A stretch of DNA of 64,000 nt, taken from G958295935 sp965224235 (GTDB lineage Bacteria > Chloroflexota > Dehalococcoidia > Lucifugimonadales > Lucifugimonadaceae). The stretch lies in assembly GCA_965224235.1 (NCBI GenBank), contig CBDCYP010000002.1, positions 1,922,001 through 1,986,000 on the forward strand, given 5' to 3'. How positions within the stretch are numbered: the stretch's first letter is position 1; each line of letters starts with the position of its first letter. The position numbers were made by a program, and so were the translations under genes. Under the pieces are notes generated by a model, which saw nothing but the letters and a program-made list of their open reading frames with translations, did not search any database and was not told the origin of the DNA. Shown here in pieces: positions 1 to 9,104 of this stretch.

Positions 1-1159
1 ATTCAACCTGGCTTCGCCCAATGTGGACTTCTTGCAGGAACTCGCCAGCACTTGGGCCATTGTGGCGCCCGAGCGCATAGCCGGAGGCGAAGGTGGCATT
101 AACTCTGCGGATGAAATAATTGGTACCGGTCCGTTCGTGCTCGCGGATTCGGAGGAAGACAGTTTCATCAGGTCGGACGCCAACCCGAACTACCATCTGA
201 TAGCCCCCGACGGCAGTCCGTTCCCGTACCTCGATCAGGTCACTACAGTCGTGATTCCGAACGAGGACGCGCTTGGTTCAGCGTTCCGTACCGGTCGAAT
301 CGACCTCATGCAGATAGGTCTGCAAAAGGCGGCCGCCATCGAGGGCGAGTTCGGTGACCGGGTAGTCCACAAACAGTCGCCGCTACCAGGCGTCTTCTAC
401 CTCACACCCAACGCCGACAATCCTCCGTTCGATGATGTCAGGGCTCGCAGGGCGCTCTACCTAGCGATCGACCGTGTGGCGATTACCGAGTTCCAGAGGC
501 TGCCAAGCGGACAACTTCCGTACAATCCGGTCAGCTTCCTCGGCAATACCTACCCGTTCGTGAACGAGGTCCTCAGCTATCCCGAGGTCAACCCGGACAC
601 CAGATCCGAAGCAGCCGCCGAGGCAAAACGGCTGTTCGAGGAGTTGGGGATAACCGAGATCGACATGCTGGTGATCGCCATTCCGTGGTTCGAGCAGTGG
701 GCGCAACTCCTCGCCCAACAACTCGAGGACGTGGGCGTCACTCTGAACCTGTCCACAAAGGATGCGCCGTCGTCTCTCGCCTCAGCATCACAGGGCGATT
801 TCGAAACCTATGGCCACGGAGGCAACATCGTCGTCTGGAACGCCATGGACATCGTGCAGTTGTTCTACTTGCCCGAAGGCGGCTGGTTCCACCACAAGGC
901 CGAACCCTCGCAAGAGTTCAAAGACCTGTTCACCCGAGCCCGAGCCACCTTGCCGGGACCTGAGCGAAACGAGATGTTCAGGGAGATGGAGAAGTACCTG
1001 CGCGAAGAGTTGATACCTGCTGTTCCGGTAATGGCACACGGCGGCGTCAGCGTTGTCGGTTACGACTACGTGCGAGACTATCGTCCGGTACCGGTCGTAC
1101 ATTTCCAGATGCACAAGTTCTTTGACGTTTGGCTGGATGACGGTTCGCCAGCCAGATAG
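1..1159 (+). CDS. ABC transporter family-5 solute-binding protein, C-terminal part
   Basis: The reading frame is open from the first base (…FNLASPNVDFLQEL…), so this is the C-terminal three quarters or so of a larger protein whose 5' end lies outside the window. Family-5 binding proteins capture peptides, nickel or other small organic solutes outside the cell and deliver them to a DppBC-type membrane pore. Visible family features are the segment GPFVLADSEEDSFIRSDANP, the stretch with FDDVRARRALYLAIDR that is typical of SBP_bac_5 lobe II, and the C-terminal IPAVPVMAHG region. Two permease genes follow on the same strand, which supports an importer operon. The substrate cannot be told from the sequence. 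The stop codon is TAG at 1157-1159. Confidence 0.9.
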   Translation, partial: FNLASPNVDFLQELASTWAIVAPERIAGGEGGINSADEIIGTGPFVLADSEEDSFIRSDANPNYHLIAPDGSPFPYLDQVTTVVIPNEDALGSAFRTGRIDLMQIGLQKAAAIEGEFGDRVVHKQSPLPGVFYLTPNADNPPFDDVRARRALYLAIDRVAITEFQRLPSGQLPYNPVSFLGNTYPFVNEVLSYPEVNPDTRSEAAAEAKRLFEELGITEIDMLVIAIPWFEQWAQLLAQQLEDVGVTLNLSTKDAPSSLASASQGDFETYGHGGNIVVWNAMDIVQLFYLPEGGWFHHKAEPSQEFKDLFTRARATLPGPERNEMFREMEKYLREELIPAVPVMAHGGVSVVGYDYVRDYRPVPVVHFQMHKFFDVWLDDGSPAR

Positions 1160-1301
1160 GAAATAGCGCCTTCGAGTTGACGGCAGTCCCCGGCGGCAAA
1201 TCGTTCGCCTGGGAATGCCGCGCTCGGGGCGCCCGCACACGTCTTTGCGTTAGCGGGGCAGGCGTGTCAAAGGCGCTTAGCCCGGCGGCGGGAGCCTTCG
1301 A

Positions 1302-2255
1302 TTGCAAAGATACATAGCGCGCCGAGCGCTCCTCCTGATACCCACGCTGATCCTTCTTGGGACCCTGCTTTTCCTGATGCTGCGGGTCATGCCGGGTGAC
1401 GTCGCCCTCGCGCTGACGGCAGGAGAATTCGGTTCATTCGACCCCGAAGAGGTCGAAAGGCTTCGGGAAGAACTGGGTCTGAATGATCCGCTAATCGTTC
1501 AGTACGGCCGGTGGTTCGCAGACATCGCGAGGGGGGACCTGGGCTATTCGATTTCCGAAAAACGACCCGTGGCCGAGGCGTTGTTCAGCAAAGCCGAAGT
1601 CACACTGTCGCTCGCCATCCTCTCGATATTCTTAGCATTGTTGTGGGCGTTGCCGTTGGGGATCATTGCCGCGGTGTGGCGGGGGAGTTGGATAGACCAG
1701 GTCATTCGACTGATTACGGCAGGCGGTTTGGCGATCCCCGGTTTTTGGTTAGGCATAATCGTGTTGCTGCTACTGGTACGGGTTTTCCAGTGGAGCCCTC
1801 CCGTACAACACGTCAGCCTGTTCGAAGACCCCGGCACCGCCTTTCAGCGGTTGATATTCCCAGCGCTGGTAATTGGATACCGTTTCGCCGCGGTTGTAAG
1901 CCGCCTGACACGTTCGACCATGTTGGAAGTCATCAATCAAGATTTCGTGCGCACCGCGAGGGCCAAAGGCCTGGACTCGATAGTCGTCGTGGTCCGTCAT
2001 GCGTTGCCCAACGCCTACTTGCCGATCCTCACTGTCTCGGCCCTACTGTTCGGCGTGTTGGTCGAAGGCGCCGTCGTGATCGAGCAAATCTACGCCCTGC
2101 CAGGCATCGGCAGACAGATCATCGATTCGGTAAACGCCCGGGACTTCATAATGGTCCAGGGCGTCGTCGTAGCCCTCGGCGTTGCGCTGATGTTGTGGGT
2201 GCTGGTAGTAGACATACTGTACGCACGGCTCGATCCCAGGGTCCGATACGAGTGA
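1302..2255 (+). CDS. ABC transporter permease, DppB/OppB type
   Basis: Inner-membrane permease of a peptide/nickel-type ABC importer, 317 residues, the usual size. The N-terminus MQRYIARRALLLIPTLILLG is the classic first membrane segment of DppB-like proteins, followed by FLMLRVMPGD. The C-terminal half carries the cytoplasmic coupling loop RTARAKGLDSIVVVVRHALP (EAA-type loop that docks the ATPase). About six hydrophobic helices are visible. The start is a TTG 142 bases after the binding-protein stop; no ATG in frame gives a better N-terminus. The next permease begins 19 bases after its stop. No ATP-binding subunit is encoded next to the cluster, so the ATPases must come from elsewhere. Confidence 0.9.
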   Translation: MQRYIARRALLLIPTLILLGTLLFLMLRVMPGDVALALTAGEFGSFDPEEVERLREELGLNDPLIVQYGRWFADIARGDLGYSISEKRPVAEALFSKAEVTLSLAILSIFLALLWALPLGIIAAVWRGSWIDQVIRLITAGGLAIPGFWLGIIVLLLLVRVFQWSPPVQHVSLFEDPGTAFQRLIFPALVIGYRFAAVVSRLTRSTMLEVINQDFVRTARAKGLDSIVVVVRHALPNAYLPILTVSALLFGVLVEGAVVIEQIYALPGIGRQIIDSVNARDFIMVQGVVVALGVALMLWVLVVDILYARLDPRVRYE

Positions 2256-2274
2256 TCGATTTGGCGGGAATGCG

Positions 2275-3189
2275 ATGAGGACTTCGACTGCGGCTCCTCC
2301 AGACCGCTTTACGTTTCGCGTCCGGAGCCGGCGAACTGGCGCAGGTTTGCTCCACTTTGCGCGTCGGCATCCGACAGGGGCCATCGGCGCATTCGTGTTG
2401 GTCGTTGTTGCTTTCCTGGTGGTGTTCGCAAGTTTTATCTCGCCATTCAGATACGACCGGACCGTCTCGGCAATGGTGCAAGCCCCGATGTCTGAGACTC
2501 GAGATGGCCGGACGCTCCTGCTGGGAAGCGACGAACTGGGACGCGACATCGTGACGCGGCTGCTACACGGCGGTCGAACGTCGTTGATGGTCGGATTATC
2601 GGCGCCCCTGATTGGGGTAACCCTTGGCACGTTACTGGGCATCGCCAGCGCCCATTACGGCAAGTTATTCGACCTGCTGGCACAGCGATTGGTCGACACG
2701 TTGCTTGTCCTGCCGGGCCTTGTTTTGGCCATGGCGATAACGGTCGCGTTCGGCTTTACTACCCTGGTTGTGATTATCGCCTTGTCGGTCAACGTGGTAG
2801 CGGGGACGTCACGAACTGTGCGGTCCCACGCGCTTACGTTGACGCAGATGCAGTATGTCGACGCGGCCCGCGCTACAGGGGTTTCCAACTGGGGGATTAT
2901 TTTCAGGCATCTTTTGCCAAACTCCATGGCCGTCTCGATCGTACTGTTCACTGTCAGTATGGGCTCGGCCATCACGGCTGAGGCGGCCTTGAGTTTCCTC
3001 GGTCTTGGCATACAACCACCTACCCCTTCATGGGGCAACATGTTGAGCAACGCGCAGACGTTTTTTGATCTTGGACCCCACATTGCCATTGCTCCGGGGG
3101 CGACGATTACGGTGTCGGTGTTGGCGATCAACTTGTTCGGGGATTCGCTACGGGACGTGCTCGATCCCCGGTTGAGAGGCCGAAGGTAG
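2275..3189 (+). CDS. ABC transporter permease, DppC/OppC type
   Basis: Second pore subunit of the same importer, 304 residues. It has the extended cytoplasmic N-terminus usual for DppC proteins, a first helix around residues 35-60 (GAIGAFVLVVVAFLVVFASF), the periplasmic motif LLGSDELGRDIVTRLLHGGR that is highly characteristic of DppC, and the coupling loop YVDAARATGVSNWGIIFRHL. It ends with VLDPRLRGRR, also typical. The 19-base spacing from the upstream permease indicates co-transcription. The expected dppD/dppF ATPase genes do not follow; instead the sulfur-carrier genes begin about 175 bases downstream. Confidence 0.9.
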   Translation: MRTSTAAPPDRFTFRVRSRRTGAGLLHFARRHPTGAIGAFVLVVVAFLVVFASFISPFRYDRTVSAMVQAPMSETRDGRTLLLGSDELGRDIVTRLLHGGRTSLMVGLSAPLIGVTLGTLLGIASAHYGKLFDLLAQRLVDTLLVLPGLVLAMAITVAFGFTTLVVIIALSVNVVAGTSRTVRSHALTLTQMQYVDAARATGVSNWGIIFRHLLPNSMAVSIVLFTVSMGSAITAEAALSFLGLGIQPPTPSWGNMLSNAQTFFDLGPHIAIAPGATITVSVLAINLFGDSLRDVLDPRLRGRR

Positions 3190-3363
3190 GCTGCACAGCG
3201 AGCTTGCCCGACCGTTGGGCGTGACCGGCGGACGATATGTCTTGACAGTCGTCCGAATCCGCACCAATACTTGGATTGACGTAGACGTGGCCCTGGATCG
3301 CCGAAAGTGTGATGAGCCGGGCCGCATTCGGCCGCCGGAGTAGTCGCGACGCGCACGCAATAG

Positions 3364-3615
3364 ATGCCGGACGAACGGGAGCATTCAGAAGAGATCGCCA
3401 TTGCAAGCGAATGGGACGCGGGCCATATGGGCTGCGGCGAAGTTATTCTTCTGCTCAGGCGACGGATGCAAAAGCTGAACCCGGGAGACGTCCTCAAGCT
3501 GACTGCACACGACCTCGGCGCCCCCATTGATATGCCGGCCTGGTGCCGATTGACTGGTCGCCGCCTACTACGTGCAGATCACCCCGAATACTGGATCGAA
3601 CAAACGCGGGCTTGA
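3364..3615 (+). CDS. TusA-like sulfur-carrier protein, variant active site
   Basis: An 83-residue protein with the TusA/SirA fold pattern: an N-terminal strand leading to a cysteine, a helix (EVILLLRRRMQKL), the turn PGDVLKLTA, then APIDMPAWCRLTGRRLL, which matches the C-terminal half of TusA domains. TusA proteins carry a persulfide on a cysteine in a CPxP motif. Here the motif reads C-G-E-V at Cys24, so the cysteine is kept but the proline after it is lost. It is followed after 24 bases by a DsrE-like gene and then by a protein with a second TusA-like domain fused to a MetE-like domain, which points to a sulfur-transfer role. The partner and the chemistry are unknown. Confidence 0.7.
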   Translation: MPDEREHSEEIAIASEWDAGHMGCGEVILLLRRRMQKLNPGDVLKLTAHDLGAPIDMPAWCRLTGRRLLRADHPEYWIEQTRA

Positions 3616-3639
3616 TTGTCGAGCTTGAAAGGAACCTAA

Positions 3640-4002
3640 TTGACTGGAAAATTTTGCGTTAGCCTCACTTGCGCCAAGGATGACACCGACAAAGCGACGG
3701 TGGCTTTCGTCCTGGCGGGCGCCGCGCTTGGATCTGAGAAGGAAACCGTCGTCTTCCTGAGCACCGAAGGCACCCGACTTTCACAAAAGGGCTATGCTGA
3801 CGACGTTCATGAAAACGGGTTCTTGCCACTGAAGGATCTAATGGACCTGTTCGCCGAAGGCGGCGGGACGATCTATGTTTGCGCGCCTTGCTTCAAGAAA
3901 CGCGACCTCGACGAAAACAATCTCGTCAATGGCGCAACTATCGTGGGTGGAGCGAAGCTGGTGGAGTTCCTCTCCGACGGTACCCCCTCCATTACCTACT
4001 AA
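3640..4002 (+). CDS. DsrE-family sulfur-transfer protein
   Basis: A 120-residue DsrE-like protein. DsrE-family proteins bind or relay sulfur as cysteine persulfides and commonly sit beside tusA genes. The Rossmann-like pattern is clear: an initial strand, a helix AFVLAGAALGSEKETVVFL, and a C-terminal CxxC-like site YVCAPCFKKRDL with Cys81 and Cys84, the position of the reactive cysteine in this family. Translation appears to start at a TTG preceded by AAAGGA. The gene lies between the small TusA-like gene and the TusA-MetE fusion, with gaps of 24 and 42 bases, so the three are probably one transcript. The direct sulfur donor and acceptor are inferred, not seen. Confidence 0.75.
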   Translation: MTGKFCVSLTCAKDDTDKATVAFVLAGAALGSEKETVVFLSTEGTRLSQKGYADDVHENGFLPLKDLMDLFAEGGGTIYVCAPCFKKRDLDENNLVNGATIVGGAKLVEFLSDGTPSITY

Positions 4003-4044
4003 GTGAACTGATAACCGCTGCAGCCTGCCTGAAATGTTCGGCTA

Positions 4045-5565
4045 ATGGACCCGGCCGAAAAACACGTTTACGAACCCGACGCCAGCTTCGACGGCGGAGA
4101 TTTGGATTGCGGAGGTGGACTGCTACTGCTCATCCGCCGCAACATCGACCCGCTGGAGCGCGGCCAGTTGCTCGAAATTCTGTCGACCGATTCAACTGTC
4201 GAAGTTGAACTGCCGGCATGGTGCAGGATGACCCAAAACGATATGGTTTCGTGGACGAAATTGGGTAACCAATGCAGCTTCGTCATTTGCAAGGGTCCCC
4301 TCTCGGAACGTAGCCGGAAAGCGGCCGCGGCGCTCGCAAGGCCGATCGGCGGGCGGCTTCGAGTCGCGGTGACAATTCCCGACTCCCTACCCCGGCCGGT
4401 CGCCGCACCGGCGATCGCGCCTTTGTCTGTCATGGGCATCGGCAGTTGGCCGCGGCCGCGCTGGATGCTTCAGGCGATGCACGAACGGCTTGAAAACAGG
4501 CTCGACGATGGGGAGTTTCACGCTACGGCGGACGATGCGGTGCGACTCAACGTGGTGGCTCAACTTCGAGCGGGAGTCGATGTACTGACCGACGGGGAGC
4601 AGCGCCGCGATAGTTATGCGAGTTTCGCAGGCGGCTTGCTCGACAACTGCCAACTCATCCCGTTGAGCGATCTCGCAGCAATTGTCGACGATCCCGAAAA
4701 GTTCGAGATGGAGCTTCGCGGGCTCGATGTACCCGCCACCGACGTGCGGCATCCGGTGGTGTACGGCAAACTCGGTAGAAGCAGGCCGCTGGCGGTCCAC
4801 GAAATGGAATTCGTCAAGACCTGTTCGGACAGGCCCGTGAAGATCGCTCTGCCCGGCCCGTATCTGCTAACCCGCACGATGTGGCTCGACTGCCTGACTG
4901 AACGCCCTTACCAGACCCGCGAGCAACTGGCTCTGGACGTCGTTCGGGTCCTACGCGAGGAGCTGCATTTCCTACTAGCTTCCGGCGCCGCGCTGGTGCA
5001 GTTCGACGAACCCGTTCTCACGGAAGTCGTGTTCGGCGGAGCGAGCCGAAGACGCAGCTTCATGTGCGGCGCGTTGAGCGAACGGCTCGATTCGGCGGCT
5101 GAGCTCGACTTTGCCGTCGGCCTGATGAACGAACTGGTACACGATCTTCCGGCTGAACGCATTGGGTTGCACATATGCCGCGGCAACTGGACCTCCGACG
5201 AGTCGGCCGCCCTCTCCGGTGACTATGTTCCACTCATCGAAACACTGAATCGTGTCAACGTTGGCGCTCTGTTCCTCGAACTCTGCACCGGAAGGGCAGG
5301 GGACACGGCAGTACTACGCGGCCTGAGTGACGACAAACGCATCGGCATAGGAGTTGTCAACCAAAAACTGGACTCCGTGGAACCGGTCGAAGAAATCCAC
5401 CGGCGAATATCCGACGCGATCGACCTGTTCGGTCGCGAACGGGTTATGCTCACCCCGGATTGCGGTTTCGCCACGTTCGCGGATAATCCAGTCGCCTCCG
5501 CCAAAACCGCCGAGGCAAAACTTGAGGCGATCGTCAAGGCGCGCAGTCTGATCACCGCCGGGTGA
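4045..5565 (+). CDS. Fusion of a TusA-like domain to a MetE-like (cobalamin-independent methionine synthase) catalytic domain
   Basis: A 506-residue two-domain protein. Residues 1-85 repeat the TusA-like pattern of the upstream small gene (Cys22 in D-C-G-G, VELPAWCRMT near residue 55). Residues 125-500 form a MetE C-terminal barrel: the start MGIGSWPRP, substrate-pocket FDEP at 320-323, and all four zinc ligands of the family, His376 and Cys378 (HIC), Glu412 (LELC) and Cys473 (PDCG). There is no MetE N-terminal folate-binding barrel, so it is not a normal methyltetrahydrofolate-dependent methionine synthase. Stand-alone catalytic barrels of this kind use other methyl or thiol donors in characterised cases. 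The fused carrier domain suggests that a protein-bound persulfide or methylthio group is the substrate; that step is inference. Confidence 0.8.
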   Translation: MDPAEKHVYEPDASFDGGDLDCGGGLLLLIRRNIDPLERGQLLEILSTDSTVEVELPAWCRMTQNDMVSWTKLGNQCSFVICKGPLSERSRKAAAALARPIGGRLRVAVTIPDSLPRPVAAPAIAPLSVMGIGSWPRPRWMLQAMHERLENRLDDGEFHATADDAVRLNVVAQLRAGVDVLTDGEQRRDSYASFAGGLLDNCQLIPLSDLAAIVDDPEKFEMELRGLDVPATDVRHPVVYGKLGRSRPLAVHEMEFVKTCSDRPVKIALPGPYLLTRTMWLDCLTERPYQTREQLALDVVRVLREELHFLLASGAALVQFDEPVLTEVVFGGASRRRSFMCGALSERLDSAAELDFAVGLMNELVHDLPAERIGLHICRGNWTSDESAALSGDYVPLIETLNRVNVGALFLELCTGRAGDTAVLRGLSDDKRIGIGVVNQKLDSVEPVEEIHRRISDAIDLFGRERVMLTPDCGFATFADNPVASAKTAEAKLEAIVKARSLITAG

Positions 5566-5680
5566 GGCAAAGGCTGGACGGCCGCTAAAGCCCGGCCGAT
5601 GGCGGCTGTGACCGCCCTGTGCGGGCGTTTGAAAACAGCCATCGAGGGACACGCCCCTCGCGAGATGGAGGAGACCGGAA

Positions 5681-7117
5681 ATGGCTCAACGACCCAATGT
5701 GATCATGATCGTAGCCGACGACATGGGCTACGGCGACTTCGGCCGTTTCAATGACGGCTACGTTCGCACCCCCCACCTCGACCGCCTGATAGACGAAAGT
5801 GTGTGCCTATCCCAGCACTACACCGGATCGCCGGTCTGTTCACCGTCGCGGGCAGCACTCCTTACAGGTCGTTACCCTCATCGGACGGGAGCGATAACTC
5901 CGCAAGAAGTCAGAGGCCTCGATCGGATTTCATTGAATGAAGTAACCCTTGGAGACACGTTTACGCATGGGGGGTACGCTACCGGCCTGGTAGGGAAGTG
6001 GCACAACGGCGCGCTCGACCCTCGCTTTCACCCGAACGCACGCGGCTTTGACGAATTCGCCGGCTTTCGAGGGGGTTGGGCCGACTACTACAGATGGCGG
6101 CTTGATACGAACGGCTCGTTCACCGATTCCGACGGGCGTTACCTGACCGACGTGTTAACGGAAGAAGCGTTGGGGTTCATCCAACGGCACGCAGCAGAGC
6201 CGTTTCTGCTGAACGTGATGTACAACGCCCCGCATTCGCCGCTGCAGGCGCCGGAAGATCTCGTGCAGAGCTACGAGGCGATGGGCCTGTCGAGGGGGGT
6301 CTCACTCACCTACGCCATGATCGAGGTTATGGACAGCGGAGTCGGACGCATCCTTGAGGAGTTGGCACGCCTGGGGCTGTCCGACAACACGATTTTCATG
6401 TTCAGCAGCGACAACGGACCTGCGTTACACCTGCGTTACGACCAGGTCCCCGACGGCGTGAGCGTCGACACCACGCGTTACAACTGCGGTTTCAACGGCG
6501 CCAAGGGCTCTGTGCTCGAAGGCGGCATCCGCGTACCTATGATCCTTCGATGGCCGGATGGCCTGCCTGGAGGCGCAACGGAGGTCAGCGATCTGGTGCA
6601 TTTCACCGACTGGCTGCCGACGCTCGCTGCGGCCACGGGTGTCGAACGGCCAGATGGCCTGCCGCTTGATGGCAACAACATCCTGCCCCAGTTGAGGGGC
6701 GAGGCGCCTTGGGCGGAACCGCGAAGGTTCTGGCAGTTCAATGACTATCTGCCGATCGGCGCCACCAACGCAGCGGTAAGGGACGGGGACTGGAAACTCG
6801 TCCGGCCGAGGATGGAAATACCCTACGCAAGTCCTGAGGACGAGGCCGCTGCTCAGCGCTACACCGATACGGACATCGAGTACAAGTACTACCCGGAAAA
6901 CGTGACTGAACTGATGAGCGACCCTGACCCGGCGCGAATCGTTCCGGCGCCGCCCTCGCCGGAACTCTACAACATCGCCGCAGACCCGTTGGAGATGAGC
7001 AACGTCGCTGCGGACCATCCTGAACGAGTCGCCCGGATGCAGTCCGAATTGGAGAATTGGTTTGCAACCGTGGACGCGGAACGGGCACAGGCACAATTGG
7101 GGACGTTGGCGAGATAA
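5681..7117 (+). CDS. Sulfatase (arylsulfatase-like, formylglycine-dependent)
   Basis: A 478-residue type I sulfatase. The N-terminus NVIMIVADDMGYGDFG supplies the metal-binding Asp pair. CSPSRAALLTGR at residues 53-64 is the formylglycine signature, with Cys53 as the residue converted by the maturation enzyme and Arg57 conserved. Further family motifs are GKWHNG, PHSPLQAP and FSSDNGP. There is no clear signal peptide, so it is predicted to be cytoplasmic unless the start is wrong. A purine-rich ribosome site (GGAGGA) precedes the ATG. Sulfatases release sulfate from sulfated sugars or phenols. The substrate is not predictable here, but the location right after the sulfur-carrier genes fits sulfur salvage. 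Confidence 0.92.
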   Translation: MAQRPNVIMIVADDMGYGDFGRFNDGYVRTPHLDRLIDESVCLSQHYTGSPVCSPSRAALLTGRYPHRTGAITPQEVRGLDRISLNEVTLGDTFTHGGYATGLVGKWHNGALDPRFHPNARGFDEFAGFRGGWADYYRWRLDTNGSFTDSDGRYLTDVLTEEALGFIQRHAAEPFLLNVMYNAPHSPLQAPEDLVQSYEAMGLSRGVSLTYAMIEVMDSGVGRILEELARLGLSDNTIFMFSSDNGPALHLRYDQVPDGVSVDTTRYNCGFNGAKGSVLEGGIRVPMILRWPDGLPGGATEVSDLVHFTDWLPTLAAATGVERPDGLPLDGNNILPQLRGEAPWAEPRRFWQFNDYLPIGATNAAVRDGDWKLVRPRMEIPYASPEDEAAAQRYTDTDIEYKYYPENVTELMSDPDPARIVPAPPSPELYNIAADPLEMSNVAADHPERVARMQSELENWFATVDAERAQAQLGTLAR

Positions 7118-7356
7118 ACGGCCGCATAGAGGTCAGGTTGGGTCATCCTACGGAGAAGTGTCATACTGCCTTTCCTATTCAGGGGCGCCGGGACGGTTTT
7201 TGACCGGTAGGGCAGAGCTCATTTGCGGGGAATTCGCGGGACCTGGTCTTTACTTGCATCTGATTTCGTCAACGCGGGCCGATAATTCGGTATTATAGCG
7301 GCTGATTTGAGCGACTACTGGCAGGTTATTACCGATCTGCAGCAGGGGGGAACATC

Positions 7357-7785
7357 ATGACTAATGTGAGGACACTGGTCTAGGCCTGCCTATTACTAGT
7401 GTCGATAGTGGTGGCCGCGCGCTTCATATTCACGCCGTTCTATCAAGACACGATGGACATTGCCCGAATGTGGTTCGTGTTGAATTGGTTCATGGCCGTG
7501 GCGGCGGTCGTCGCATTGATTGTCAACTACTATCGTTACCGGGTGACGGATGGACAACCCGGGAACGGATCGGTCAATCGCTAGTACCTGCAAGTTAGCG
7601 TGGGCCTGTTCGCGTCGCTGACGCTGGTCATCTGGTGTTTCCGGAACTGGTTCAACGATCTGACGGTCACATCTGGGTCACAATCGGACATTCGCTTGAT
7701 TATGTGGTCGATCCTAGACCCACTATTCGTACTCGTTACAGGCGCCACGGGACTCCACGTGTGGCGGTTCGGCCGTGGCAAATAG
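7357..7785 (+). pseudogene. Small membrane protein gene broken by two in-frame TAG codons
   Basis: One reading frame runs from an ATG at 7357, behind a GGGGGGAAC ribosome site, to a TAG at 7783-7785 and would encode about 142 residues, but it is cut by TAG at 7381-7383 and again at 7582-7584. The conceptual product is strongly hydrophobic with at least three membrane segments, for example RMWFVLNWFMAVAAVVALIV and VGLFASLTLVIWCF, and the protein character continues across both stops without a frame change. Context suggests both TAGs replaced Trp codons (TGG), a single G-to-A change each. The family is not recognised. It is probably a young pseudogene. Confidence 0.6.
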
Positions 7786-8132
7786 CGTCCACAGCGATTG
7801 CGAATGGCGGCAATTCGCCCCCAGGGTGATTCGCTCTGACGCGCTGCCCCCAGTCCCGGCTGGCGCGCATTTTGTGGGCGCCTCAACGGTGGAGGAAGTC
7901 CCCAAAACCCTGTCCCGTTAAGGGCGGGGAATGGACTTTATCTCCGAATGGAGGTGTGTGACTCACTATGAACGGAGGGTACGGAGCGAGTGGAAAATGG
8001 AACCGCATCGCTCTGCCATCACCTTCTTACTGCTCCTTCAACTCTGATGATGGAGTCAGGTGGCGGAAAGCTCGTGCCGTGGTTCGACTAGCTGACGACG
8101 AGCCGCGCTGCCCCTCCACGTGCCTGCTGGCG
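7786..8132. other. Gene-poor stretch
   Basis: About 350 bases between the broken membrane gene and the 3' end of the YihY gene. An ATG at 7968 preceded by GGAGGTG opens a reading frame of 85 codons that runs into the convergent gene, but the spacing is long and the residue composition is not protein-like. No RNA gene or strong hairpin was recognised. Confidence 0.4.
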
Positions 8133-9104
8133 TCAGTGAATGGTCTGGCCTCTTTGTATTCCCCTTCTCATTCGTCCGTATTCGGAGGCGATCTCAGCGC
8201 CGAGAATCAGAATAAACGCAGATAAGTAGGCCCATACCATCAATATGATTACTGAGGTGATATTGCCATAAAGTTGGTCGTATTCGGCAAAGTTTTCGAG
8301 ATACCAAAGGAACAGGTTTTTGCCGCCCTCGAAGAGCAACCCGGCCACTAGAGCGCCGGGCCATAGGTATCGCCAATATGTCTTTGTATTTGGCAACACC
8401 TTGTAGATCGAGGCAAATATCGCAAGGCTAACCAAAAACGCCGGAACTTTGAGTACGCCCGCCACTATGGCGCCGCCCACCAGATCCTCCAGGTTGTTTC
8501 CGCCCAGTTCAATGGACGTAGCCCATTGAAATACGCTGGTTATGCTTAACGAAAATACAAACAGGAGGGCAACCCCTCCAGCCATCACAAGCTGCCTGGG
8601 TTTGTTCTTGTAGAAGGGGAGGGCCTTTTGTACGTCCCAGGCTCGGTTTACGGCCCGAGTGATGGACCCGAACACAGCACTGCCTGTCCACAGGAGGCTG
8701 AGCAGCGAGATAACGCCCAGGGTGGCTCGAAATCTAATGACCCCGTAGAGGCTTTCCCTGACAAACGCTTCCGAACCGGGCAGATATTCGACTATGAACT
8801 TAATTACGTCCTCCTGCCGGGCCGGGGAGTGGGCAACCATCCCAACGATGGCGCTTAGGCCCAAAACCAGGGGGAAGAGGGACAGCACGGCGTAGTAACT
8901 TACGCTCGCCGCCATGTGGGTTGCATCATCTTCGCCCAATTCCTGGACGACTCTAACCACCAGCCTCACGGGTGCCGATCCCCCCAACCTGGTATTGGAC
9001 AGATCGTGGTTCAGGCGCTCAGCGCCGCGGCCAACGGCCGCGCCTGCGAAACGCAATCTGGCTGCGATCCGTGTGATTTTCGTCGCGGTGGGATGATTCC
9101 TCAT
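8133..9104 (-). CDS. YihY/BrkB (UPF0761) family inner-membrane protein
   Basis: A 323-residue integral membrane protein of the family once misnamed ribonuclease BN. Diagnostic segments are DDATHMAASVSYYAVLSLFP at the start of the membrane domain, LLSLLWTGSAVFGSITRAVN, and the C-terminal AYLSAFILILGAEIASEYGR. Six hydrophobic helices can be counted after a charged cytoplasmic N-terminus of roughly 55 residues. The function of the family is not settled; envelope transport has been proposed. The gene stands alone, with a gene-poor stretch at its 3' side. The annotated start is the furthest upstream ATG; a start nearer the membrane domain cannot be excluded. Confidence 0.85.
   Translation of the reverse strand: MRNHPTATKITRIAARLRFAGAAVGRGAERLNHDLSNTRLGGSAPVRLVVRVVQELGEDDATHMAASVSYYAVLSLFPLVLGLSAIVGMVAHSPARQEDVIKFIVEYLPGSEAFVRESLYGVIRFRATLGVISLLSLLWTGSAVFGSITRAVNRAWDVQKALPFYKNKPRQLVMAGGVALLFVFSLSITSVFQWATSIELGGNNLEDLVGGAIVAGVLKVPAFLVSLAIFASIYKVLPNTKTYWRYLWPGALVAGLLFEGGKNLFLWYLENFAEYDQLYGNITSVIILMVWAYLSAFILILGAEIASEYGRMRRGIQRGQTIH

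Noticed and set aside
7357..7785. Reassignment of TAG to an amino acid in this organism
   Set aside because: Intact genes in the window end naturally at TAG (for example the binding-protein gene at 1157-1159), so general recoding is unlikely.
7968..8225. An 85-codon frame behind GGAGGTG
   Set aside because: Spacing from the ribosome site is long, residue usage is not protein-like, and it runs into the convergent YihY gene.
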